From Halogeometricum sp. S1BR25-6 (GTDB lineage: Archaea > Halobacteriota > Halobacteria > Halobacteriales > Haloferacaceae), in contig NZ_JAMQOP010000001.1 of assembly GCF_031624495.1 (NCBI RefSeq), positions 620,001 through 684,000 of the forward strand: a stretch of DNA of 64,000 nt, read 5' to 3'. The notes below the pieces were generated by a model. That model made no database searches. It saw nothing but the letters and a program-made list of their open reading frames with translations, and was not told the DNA's origin. A program made the position numbers and the translations under genes. Positions 26,401-33,016 of this stretch are shown here, in pieces. Positions within the stretch are counted from its first letter, which is position 1. The number at the start of each line of letters is the position of its first letter.

Positions 26401-27439
26401 CGATACGGAAAATATCGATAACAGTTCGCGGACCGTTGCTGAGATCTTCACGGGAACAGATTTCACCAATAGCCTTCAGTGCAGGCTGACTGATGACATC
26501 ATGTTGCCGGTCTGCGAATCGGTATTCTTGCGCATATCTATCCCAGAGTTCAGACGGGAAGTCCTTCCCATAAACATTCTTGAGATTAAGCGTCAGATTA
26601 TCGCGTTCCAGACGATTTAGCACGTCACCGGCATGAGCGTCGAGAGTACTCTTCGTTTGTTCGGGCATCGAGATGAACAGTCCGAACTCATCCTGCACCT
26701 TCGCACCCGCTTGCAGCCCGAACACGAGATTTCGGAATCGTGATTCGGCGTCTTGCCGGTTATCTGCGCTTTTGAAGTATTGCTGGAATTCGTCACCGAG
26801 GACAAGAAGCCCGTCAAAATCAGCCCTCAGGGCGAGGTCAGTACACTCACTGAAGAAGTCGATGAGGGTGTCCGCTTGGATACTGAGGTCTAGGTCGTTG
26901 TTACGCTCCATCTCGTGGAACATCTCCACGAGTTGGTCCTTGTCTTGGAATTGGTACTCATCTTTCTTCTTCTCAGCGTACGCTTCCAACTCTTGATTGA
27001 TGTATCGGTCCTTTATCTCCTCTAATTCATCGACGTACCCCGGGGCCTTGTTGCTTAGTTCGTATCGCATCCACCCATGGGTTGCACGCATGATCGCTGT
27101 GAACGAAGTGAGGGTGAACGGAGGAACAGCAATAACATCGTTATCAGTTATTTCCTTCCAGATACTGACTGATGTACTAGTTTTGCCGTAGCCAAATGGG
27201 CCGTACAGGTAGCCTTTCGTCGGTTTTTCGTTATTGACGAGTGACTCATAAACTCGATCCTCAAACCCATCTGTATCTCCGAGAGAGATATGAGTATCTG
27301 CGAATCGCTCGTATTCGGCTTCAACTGTTTGTGGTTCCTCTGCGACTTCGTTTGCGCTGAACGTTGAGATAATGCCCTCGCTCTTTCTAACGAGGTCAAA
27401 CACTTCGCCAACGCTGTCAGTGAGTTGTTTTCCGCTCAT
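23435..27439 (-). CDS. Giant BrxC/PglY-like P-loop ATPase
   Basis: The 1334-residue protein has an N-terminal AAA-like ATPase: Walker A YLYGPFGYGKTSTS (Lys86) and Walker B LLVLGDEFQQYF (Asp216-Glu217). A middle region carries winged-helix-like segments (about 790-850: EEEILNRLEKSNGEQISIQE). Residues about 870-1250 form long coiled coils (REVFQKKLEILKSILDEATG). This layout and size match the BrxC/PglY/DUF499-type ATPases that sit before PglZ in BREX, Pgl and related systems. It overlaps the small P-loop gene upstream (ATGA). It should be the core motor or platform of the system. Confidence 0.85.
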   Translation of the reverse strand: MSGKQLTDSVGEVFDLVRKSEGIISTFSANEVAEEPQTVEAEYERFADTHISLGDTDGFEDRVYESLVNNEKPTKGYLYGPFGYGKTSTSVSIWKEITDNDVIAVPPFTLTSFTAIMRATHGWMRYELSNKAPGYVDELEEIKDRYINQELEAYAEKKKDEYQFQDKDQLVEMFHEMERNNDLDLSIQADTLIDFFSECTDLALRADFDGLLVLGDEFQQYFKSADNRQDAESRFRNLVFGLQAGAKVQDEFGLFISMPEQTKSTLDAHAGDVLNRLERDNLTLNLKNVYGKDFPSELWDRYAQEYRFADRQHDVISQPALKAIGEICSREDLSNGPRTVIDIFRIAIKQYQTAGECFTVLDLADAFYEGEVRYQGSSTKIQSAIQDALDHSIVDSEKKSQFIRICAVFPEEGIPDSVVESWGLREAREDLSKALHGEVIKVVAEGYTLIDVTAREGPDDIVQQLIRDFWRQYDTEHVNATYAMEAFANDLVCGEIFEPIRGKLRGWGVGDGLNNYEPTLYKRSDLRGTFNTRYPKRIASLTATDPAHEEEIGNHDDLGKGYGTPDIAFNFVMGWESEENPVTPRIERESEREYTFIVNGRKTFDSLPETLDFLRDAMDPNAVTPFLMLALVAYLEQDDTEMDAQEENLVEHFSDKLLSVALKSLFDEELIDNAPFELQRAGKRAVEGVFTEAMQEIYPEYHTIITSTQYETMMDDYLDFLSALETTSKRRGSNTVEGTKKDIAALFGLKNTSPFDGRISQHYSDILTVEDSDSDNFIVRADLHPLEEEILNRLEKSNGEQISIQEIDKFATKYGYREEEVDVILQFLQQRGLVEKADSDAALTLLETDVSIGDVQTTFRECKKLHDAVISLDADFMPEGVTEELDAVEGDLEEAHPDDGEKLESLQVSARHVRERLAQQVESLHQRYLSECQDVEKEANRERRRINPDHLDDPIEGSVEFVGVLDDARRELRAEYQDIKQRIGEISDDLETAVAQYDEPTIGNTKQLYQKSTDARAELDEIRKEVSESDDGKSLEDLADAVERWGIFADQVANVRRKIMDYARTFEEDVDEAEQIENFIGQVSEHFTNDWEAALQNREGFEEQLDRIEESYEARRANRREVFQKKLEILKSILDEATGGSSRGLRRAQYPFIENPDEARRGLVEDFEEEYRSQVIEKASEMLTKAFQEIEYARIVGVDSGADADPNEVGERIEHTEAKVSSLESKLSRFTFTDIQNDSELCSELGNEGQTVLESAQELREASGEFRRESEPDNKAVQELLERINDHRQVDFKELLMEYHEDGEDLSPDELLSRMDQLFKHNQIDIQIARRRGR

Positions 27440-27912
27440 TGGTGTACCTGATTTGGTGCATGTTCGACTGGTAGTCCCAGCGACTCCCAGTTCGATTGTA
27501 CAGTTTCGTAGTGATTCTCTTCGGGGGCCAATTCGACTCTTGGGAAGACCTCTTCTGCCGGCTTCTGGGTCACGTAGACGGCTGTCGCAAGCCCGTTGAT
27601 GCTGGCATGCGTCCGTAACTTTCGTGTTGCCATACGGTCAGCATCTCCATGGTCATAGATGACTACTGGTTCGTCAGCTGTATCCGGCATTTGCGGATGA
27701 TACTCCCATCCTTCCGATCTCTGAAGTGTCCAACAGAGGAACGTTTTCCCGGCTTTCTTCGGGCCGTACAGGTTGATGAACCGAGCATCGTCTTCTCTGT
27801 ATTCTCGGATTTGGTCTACTGCTTCCCTCTGAATAGTCGAGAGTTTCTCAACTGATACAGCGTCTTTGAGGGCGTTCATTCGCTGGAGGAGTGGTGCATT
27901 AGGCGAGGTCAT
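27436..27912 (-). CDS. Small P-loop NTPase of the defence operon
   Basis: The 158-residue protein has Walker A LYGPKKAGKTFLCW near residue 50 and a possible Walker B EPVVIYDHGDAD near residue 85. Two helices precede the P-loop (LSTIQREAVDQIREYREDD). It is too short for a full AAA domain and may dock on the neighbouring giant ATPase. It overlaps genes on both sides by 4 and 14 bases, indicating tight translational coupling. No named family is recognised with confidence. Confidence 0.75.
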   Translation of the reverse strand: MTSPNAPLLQRMNALKDAVSVEKLSTIQREAVDQIREYREDDARFINLYGPKKAGKTFLCWTLQRSEGWEYHPQMPDTADEPVVIYDHGDADRMATRKLRTHASINGLATAVYVTQKPAEEVFPRVELAPEENHYETVQSNWESLGLPVEHAPNQVHQ

Positions 27913-28744
27913 TGAGATTCACTGGCTCTGATAGCCGGACGTGCATGGTGTAATCGGCCTTGAGACTCAGTCGACTATCCATTTTCACTGCCTGTTCGAC
28001 CACATCGGAGAGAGAGTCTTCCTGCACCAGACAGAGGGTCTGTAGTGCCTCGGCAGGAGCTCCACTCAAGCTCATCAATCCCCCGTAGTCCTGTGATCCA
28101 GCGAAGTCTGTTCGGTAGAGGAGATCAATCGAAGCCACTACCAACTCCGACGGGACAAATTCCCGCAACACAAATTGTCCCTCCTGGAGTACTGGTGGTT
28201 CTAACTCGTCGATAAACCTCCGATAATTGTTAATACTCTTCTTACTCAGCGTGCCGTAATTATCGAACCCAGTAGTAGCCTCGTTCTCGGCAGTTTGTAA
28301 CACAGCCTCTACGATTTCCTGCTTGGCGTCGTTGAAGTCGACAGGCGCCCTCTCACAGTATTCACGAGTGATTTGGTAGTAAGACCATGAGATTAACCGC
28401 TTAGGATCTGGATTCCGATAATACGCGGATGCGTACACAAAGTGTAGCAAGTCATAGAAACGCTGTTCGTTGTGGATGAGGACTTCCACAAGCTCCTGAC
28501 CGAATTCTGTAAGTGCCAGCCGGTTATCCTCCTGCACGAGTCCGAGTCGTGCTAATGTATTCGTCATATCTTTTGTGTTGATATGTTGACCTGCCTGGGT
28601 GGGGTGACTAAGCCCGAATTCGTGGTAGGCATCACTCATCACACTTTCAACAGTGTCGTAATCACGCCGATCAAGGAGGTCGAGGTAGCGCTTGATTGCC
28701 TCGGGTCGTCCTGCACTCCCGACAATGTGGAGTTTGTTGCTCAT
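27899..28744 (-). CDS. Winged-helix protein, DUF4007-like
   Basis: The 281-residue protein has an N-terminal winged helix (INTKDMTNTLARLGLVQEDN, LALTEFGQELVEVL), then a helical middle (YDLLHFVYASAYYRN, ISWSYYQITREYCERAP) and a second half starting GTLSKKSINNYRRFIDELEP. Order and spacing recall DUF4007 proteins, which accompany phosphorothioate Dnd systems and bridge marking and restriction modules. That resemblance is by eye. It overlaps the transglycosylase gene by ATGA and the small P-loop gene by 14 bases. It may read the modification state of DNA. Confidence 0.7.
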   Translation of the reverse strand: MSNKLHIVGSAGRPEAIKRYLDLLDRRDYDTVESVMSDAYHEFGLSHPTQAGQHINTKDMTNTLARLGLVQEDNRLALTEFGQELVEVLIHNEQRFYDLLHFVYASAYYRNPDPKRLISWSYYQITREYCERAPVDFNDAKQEIVEAVLQTAENEATTGFDNYGTLSKKSINNYRRFIDELEPPVLQEGQFVLREFVPSELVVASIDLLYRTDFAGSQDYGGLMSLSGAPAEALQTLCLVQEDSLSDVVEQAVKMDSRLSLKADYTMHVRLSEPVNLNDLA

Positions 28745-29859
28745 GTTAAGATTGACCTCCTAACTGGCTTGATCTCCTGAACGGATTCGAGTAGTTTCCG
28801 GTACTGTGAGTTGGAGTCCATTGCCTCGATTGTCTCTTCGGTGGTCATCCTCTCCATTTGATGCGTCATTTCGTAGATGACGAGCAGATTATGGATAATG
28901 CGGTCCCACCGATTGTTTCGGAGATCATTGATATCCTCACAGAATGGACACTGGTGATCGGTCTCTGCTCGAAGGTGGGGGAGTTCACTTCCGGTGAGGA
29001 CGTTCCCTCCGCGGTTCTTCCGGTGAGAGGCGTTGAACCGACTCTTGAAAGGAAAGAATACATTTCCGTATCCGCTTGATCGCATCCAACTCGTTGTGTC
29101 GAATGAGTCGACGCCCGCTTCATACAGGAGCGGGAGACTGGTTGGCCCACCAACGCCGAATGCGTGAACCGATAGTCCTTCTTCGTGCGCGCGGTCAACG
29201 ACCGTCGAGAGGTTTTGGAAGGTTTCTGTGGTGAGCATATTTACGCCGTTGCTCACTCCACTCGTTCCGAAGCTTCCGAAGCCAATGTGTTGGAGGCCAT
29301 CTAGCTGGCTGTACTTGTTGAGACATCGGTACAGCTGGTCTGTGGTGTGGCCCTGAACGACGGCGACAGCCTTAGATTGCCGATCTTCGGAGAGCCGGCG
29401 GAAGCACATCTCAGTCGCGCTCAGGGTTTCGTCAACCTTGCGGTTCACAACTTCGGGAGGGTCATCGGAGAGCGGCACATTATCAGGGAGAACGTATCGG
29501 TGTCCCCAACTGTTCTCTCCGTAGAAGTTAATTAAATATGAGTATAGGTCGTCGAATTCCTTGTTTCCGACCTGGACTTCGTACCCTCCAGAATCGAACA
29601 TCACGTTGAGATCGAACCTCTCAGTAAGTGCCTGGATCGATCGGTGTGCTCCCGGTCCATTTGAGATCGGGGTAAACATGATGTTTCGGAGCGGTTCTAA
29701 GGACCCATATCCATCCTGAAGCCGAGCGAACGTATTCCGCATCGAACTGGGGGAGACACTCATCGCAGCATAGAATGAGAGAGTCATTGCTCTGAATGGG
29801 TTTGAGTAAGCCCTGCGATTCTGGTGGGCTGGTTTTTGGAGATCTCCGATTCGTCCCAA
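28741..29859 (-). CDS. tRNA-guanine-transglycosylase-like protein (DpdA-like DNA deazaguanine transferase)
   Basis: The 372-residue TIM-barrel protein has TGT hallmarks: FDSGGYEVQ (Asp89, the general acid/base seen as DSGGFQ in TGT), AVVQGHTTDQLYR (substrate pocket), AFGVGGPTSL and GVDSFDTTSW (Asp254, nucleophile position). The zinc site appears altered: HQCPFC with His302, Cys304 and Cys307, then His323, instead of C-x-C-x2-C-x(n)-H. It lacks the PUA-type RNA-binding domains of archaeal TGT. Members with this divergence and a defence setting (DpdA) exchange guanine in DNA for preQ0. First gene of the operon. The TTG start is uncertain; an ATG at 29787 is the main alternative and suits the TATA box better. 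Confidence 0.85.
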   Translation of the reverse strand: MGRIGDLQKPAHQNRRAYSNPFRAMTLSFYAAMSVSPSSMRNTFARLQDGYGSLEPLRNIMFTPISNGPGAHRSIQALTERFDLNVMFDSGGYEVQVGNKEFDDLYSYLINFYGENSWGHRYVLPDNVPLSDDPPEVVNRKVDETLSATEMCFRRLSEDRQSKAVAVVQGHTTDQLYRCLNKYSQLDGLQHIGFGSFGTSGVSNGVNMLTTETFQNLSTVVDRAHEEGLSVHAFGVGGPTSLPLLYEAGVDSFDTTSWMRSSGYGNVFFPFKSRFNASHRKNRGGNVLTGSELPHLRAETDHQCPFCEDINDLRNNRWDRIIHNLLVIYEMTHQMERMTTEETIEAMDSNSQYRKLLESVQEIKPVRRSILT

Positions 29860-29866
29860 TAACCGT

Positions 29867-29875
29867 ATTTAATCA
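29867..29875 (-). promoter_or_regulatory. Candidate promoter of the defence operon
   Basis: On the minus strand GATTAAATAC is a good haloarchaeal TATA box. Transcription would start about 25 bases on, near 29845, downstream of the TTG at 29859. That favours translation of the first gene from the ATG at 29787. Confidence 0.4.
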
Positions 29876-30288
29876 TAGCGTCAGTATCAAATCCCCCACA
29901 CGCATCAGATTCAGAATATAATTGGTATGGATACATATCTTGTCTGTAGTTTCCCCTGGACCTTCATTTCGTCCGCTACTAATAAATGCTACCCTCGTTA
30001 TCGCTGTACCCTCCTTCGGTCTACAAGTGAAGCGTAGGGCGGCCTCGTAATTCAAACATACTGGTCTTTATCTCTAGATTTAATGTTGGTATAAGAACAA
30101 TATTCTCATCGCGACACTAGTCTCTGAAACTATCGACACCCGCCGAGTAGTCGTGAAATTCCCTCTTCGGCACCACAAGGCATCATACTTTGTTCAGCAA
30201 CTCATATAACTGAGGTCCTCGAAATCATCGGTATCGGTGGCTGTGAGCACCGGAAGGATGTCGCCGAACGTCTGTGTCGGGGACTGGC
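29876..30288. other. Gene-free right margin of the island
   Basis: AT-rich DNA between the operon promoter and attR. A 60-codon minus frame near 29873-30055 has no supporting features. No excisionase-like gene or small RNA is evident. Confidence 0.4.
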
Positions 30289-30332
30289 CTCATAACCGAG
30301 TGGTCGATGGTTCGAATCCGTCAGGGCCCATA
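30289..30332 (+). repeat. attR, right end of the island
   Basis: Perfect 44-base copy of the tRNA 3' part (see attL). It keeps the anticodon-loop half, T arm, acceptor 3' strand and two trailing bases, but no 5' half, so it is not a tRNA gene. Core-genome composition resumes about 200 bases to its right. Confidence 0.93.
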
Positions 30333-30558
30333 CCTGTTCCTCGCTCGTAGAATCGACAGATTGCTCTGCTGTTTTAAATAGTGACTTTTGGCTTCGTAAA
30401 CCGAATCCAACCATTGAGTGAATGCGCATCATTGCTGTCTGTCGATTGAGTTGGGCTCTTTATTCCGTTCGAACTTAGCTGTATCTGACAAACAGAAGCG
30501 GAAGCGTCCGTACGCGAACGTTCGTTTCCGCTGATTGGGCGATCCGAGTCGGCGAGCA

Positions 30559-30819
30559 CTACTCGTCGGTCACTTCGTACTCGACGCCCGCCTCGCTCAC
30601 CCGCACGAGTCCGCCCTCGTACTCGAATCCGAGCGAGATGCTGACCTCCGGGTTCGAGAGGACGGTCTCGACGGCCTCGGTGTTCATCACCTCGGCGATG
30701 GGGCGCAGGGACGTCGGGTCACAGCCCTTCGCTTCGGCGACCGTCGCGACGATTTCGTACATGATGTTCTCGCTGGAGGTTCGCGGACTGGGCGTGGCCG
30801 TCGAGTGATTGTCGGACAT
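30559..30819 (-). CDS. HalOD1 output-domain protein
   Basis: The 86-residue protein has the haloarchaeal HalOD1 domain: IMYEIVATVAEAKGCDPTSL, RPIAEVMNTEAVETVLS, then SISLGFEYEGGLVRVSEAGV. These small domains occur alone or fused to signalling domains and are thought to be output modules. The ATG at 30819 is chosen because the extra residues upstream are Pro-rich and unlike the family. First gene right of the island. Confidence 0.82.
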   Translation of the reverse strand: MSDNHSTATPSPRTSSENIMYEIVATVAEAKGCDPTSLRPIAEVMNTEAVETVLSNPEVSISLGFEYEGGLVRVSEAGVEYEVTDE

Positions 30820-30880
30820 CGGAGGGGGTTCAGGAACGGGGTACGTCTCCCGACGCACCTCGGAGGGTAGTCTGTGCAGG

Positions 30881-30966
30881 CTATAGTAGCGTCTGCAACT
30901 GTCTACTCAGCCGACCGCGCGCTGTCGTGCGGTCGAGTGAGTGATGACGTGCAGACGCTACTATAG
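30881..30966. repeat. Long inverted repeat between divergent genes
   Basis: CTATAGTAGCGTCTGCA (30881-30897) is exactly inverted at 30950-30966. The 52 bases between also pair imperfectly (CGACCGC with GCGGTCG), so the whole 86 bases can form one long hairpin. It lies between the divergent HalOD1 and ABC-exporter genes. No target-site duplication is visible. It may be a MITE-like remnant, an RNA structure or a two-sided operator. Confidence 0.7.
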
Positions 30967-31078
30967 AGTAGTAGGTCCGCGAAAGCGCTTTGGGCCGCCC
31001 GGACGCACCCCGACCGATACGCTCGCCCGCCTCGCCGGAGCCACCGGATACTTGGGCGAGCGCCCGATACGAACGGCA

Positions 31079-33013
31079 ATGCCACCGGACCACGGCGGAT
31101 TCGAGCGCGTTCGCGACAACGTCGACGGCCACCCGATGGTGAGCCTCCTCGCGTACGCGCGAACGTACTGGGTCCGGCTGACGTTCGGCGTCCTCGCCGC
31201 GTTCCTGACGCGGTTCGCGCGACTCGTTCCGCCCATCGTCGTCGCGGCGGCCATCGACCGCGCCATCCGCCAGTCGGGAGAGACCGGGATGCTGACCGAC
31301 CTGGGCGTCCTCCCGGCGGCGCAGATAACCACGCAGGCGGCGCGGCTCGCCCTCCTCGAACGACTCGTCGCCGTCGCCGTCCTCGCGTACCTCGTCCGGT
31401 CGGTGAGCCGGTTCGTCTCGCGGTACCTCCTGCAGGCGACGGCGCAGAAGGTCCAACGGGACCTCAGAAACGACACCTACGACCACATCCAACATCTCTC
31501 GATGTCCTTCTTCGTCGACCACCAGACCGGCGGGCTGATGTCCATTCTCAACAGCGACATCAACCGGCTGGAGCAGTTTCTCAACACGGAGTTCCGCCAG
31601 CTCATCCGCGTCATCGCCACGGTCGGCGGCATCGCGTTCGTGCTCTGGACGTACTCGCCGAAACTCGCCCTGGTCGCGCTGGCGCCCGTCCCGATAATCG
31701 GCGTGGCGAGCGGCCGCTTTCTCACGTGGATCGAACCGCGGTACAAGTCCATCCGCGAGACGGTCGCGCGGCTGAACACCCGACTGGAGAACAACCTCGG
31801 CGGCGCGGCGGTCATCAAGGCGTTCGACCGTTACGACTTCGAGCGCGACCGGGTCGCCCAACAGAGCGAGGCCTACCACGACGAGAAGGTGTCCGCGCTG
31901 CGAATCCGCCGGGGCTTTTTCGCGGCGCTCCGACTGCTTACGGGCGTCGTCTTCGTCATCGTGCTGTTCGTCGGCGGCACCGACATCATCACCGGCGTGC
32001 CCGGCGAGAACGGCGCGCTGACGCTCGGAGGGTTCACGCTCTTTTTCCTCCTGCTCCGTCGGCTGTACTCCCCGATGCGTCGGGTCGGCAAATCCGCGAA
32101 CAAGTACCAACTCGCCCTGTCCAGCGCCGAGCGGGTGTTCGGCCTCCTCGGGCGCGACCCCGAGGTGACGAGTCCCGAGTCGCCGCACCGCCCCGAGACG
32201 GTCGAGGGCGACGTCGAGTTCGACTCGGTCACGTTCTCATACGGCGACCGCGACCCCGTCCTCCGGGACGTCTCCCTCGACGTGCCCGCCGGCGACACCG
32301 TCGGCCTCGCGGGGCCGACGGGCGCGGGGAAGTCGACGCTGCTGAAGCTCATCGCCCGCTTCCACGACGTCGACGGCGACGGCCCCGCCGACGGCGCCGT
32401 CCGCGTCGACGGCGTCGACGTCCGCGACTACGACCTCCAGGCGCTCCGCGACGAAATCGGCATCGTCGAGCAGGACCCGTACCTGTTCTCGGGGACGGTG
32501 GCCGAGAACATCGCGTACGGCGACGTCGACGCTCTGGAGGCCGAGTGGTACGAGAGGGGCGACGACGAGGCGACCCGCGAACGGGTCATCGCGGCGGCGG
32601 AGGCGGCGGAGGCCGACGCCTTCGTCCGCGACCTCCCCGAGGGCTACGACACCCGCGTCGGCGAGCGGGGGGTGAAGCTCTCGGGCGGCCAGCGACAACG
32701 CATCGCCATCGCCCGCGCCCTGCTGAACGACCCCGCCATCATCGTCTTCGACGAGGCCACCTCGGACGTCGACACCGAGACGGAGGAACTCATTCAAGAG
32801 AGCCTCGACCGACTGGTCGAAGAGCGGACCGCGTTCGTCATCGCCCACCGCCTCTCGACCATCCGCGACGCCGACCAGATCATCGTGCTGGAGGAGGGCG
32901 AAATCACCGAGCGGGGCACCCACGACGACCTCGTCGCCGCCGACGGCGCGTACGCCGACCTCTGGGGCCGGCAGGCCGACGCGGCGGCGCCGGAGGCGAC
33001 GGCGGACGACTGA
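31079..33013 (+). CDS. ABC exporter (fused membrane and ATPase half-transporter)
   Basis: The 644-residue protein has an N-terminal six-helix membrane domain (residues about 20-330; LTFGVLAAFLTRFARLVPPI). The ATPase follows: Walker A GLAGPTGAGKSTLLKLI, Q-loop IVEQDPYLFSG, signature LSGGQRQRIAIARALL, Walker B IIVFDEATSDVD and H-loop VIAHRLSTI. It should act as a homodimer exporting lipid, drug or peptide; substrate unknown. The ATG at 31079 is used because upstream residues are basic and non-membrane. It stands alone and convergent with the AT-rich gene that follows. Confidence 0.93.
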   Translation: MPPDHGGFERVRDNVDGHPMVSLLAYARTYWVRLTFGVLAAFLTRFARLVPPIVVAAAIDRAIRQSGETGMLTDLGVLPAAQITTQAARLALLERLVAVAVLAYLVRSVSRFVSRYLLQATAQKVQRDLRNDTYDHIQHLSMSFFVDHQTGGLMSILNSDINRLEQFLNTEFRQLIRVIATVGGIAFVLWTYSPKLALVALAPVPIIGVASGRFLTWIEPRYKSIRETVARLNTRLENNLGGAAVIKAFDRYDFERDRVAQQSEAYHDEKVSALRIRRGFFAALRLLTGVVFVIVLFVGGTDIITGVPGENGALTLGGFTLFFLLLRRLYSPMRRVGKSANKYQLALSSAERVFGLLGRDPEVTSPESPHRPETVEGDVEFDSVTFSYGDRDPVLRDVSLDVPAGDTVGLAGPTGAGKSTLLKLIARFHDVDGDGPADGAVRVDGVDVRDYDLQALRDEIGIVEQDPYLFSGTVAENIAYGDVDALEAEWYERGDDEATRERVIAAAEAAEADAFVRDLPEGYDTRVGERGVKLSGGQRQRIAIARALLNDPAIIVFDEATSDVDTETEELIQESLDRLVEERTAFVIAHRLSTIRDADQIIVLEEGEITERGTHDDLVAADGAYADLWGRQADAAAPEATADD

Positions 33014-33016
33014 CTC

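Larger units (their letters stand above)
7422..30332. mobile_element. Integrative genomic island in the CAT-anticodon tRNA gene
   Basis: A perfect 44-bp direct repeat of the tRNA 3' part (anticodon loop to two bases past the gene) brackets about 22.9 kb. The intact tRNA is at the left end. A complete tyrosine recombinase begins about 130 bp inside it and points inward. The interior is largely AT-rich against the GC-rich flanks, and contains a second integrase, an integrase relic, toxin-antitoxin pairs and a BREX-like operon. The patchwork of GC-rich and AT-rich blocks indicates several rounds of acquisition. I see no replication or capsid genes, so it is an integrative island rather than a recognisable provirus. 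Confidence 0.92.

Noticed and set aside
20193-29859. Classical BREX type 1 or Pgl system
   Set aside because: No PglX-type methyltransferase, BrxL protease or BrxA/BrxB is present. Only PglZ and the giant ATPase match, so the standard label would mislead.
30289-30332. A second tRNA gene at the right end of the island
   Set aside because: Only the 3' part is present. The 5' acceptor strand and D arm are missing, so it is attR.
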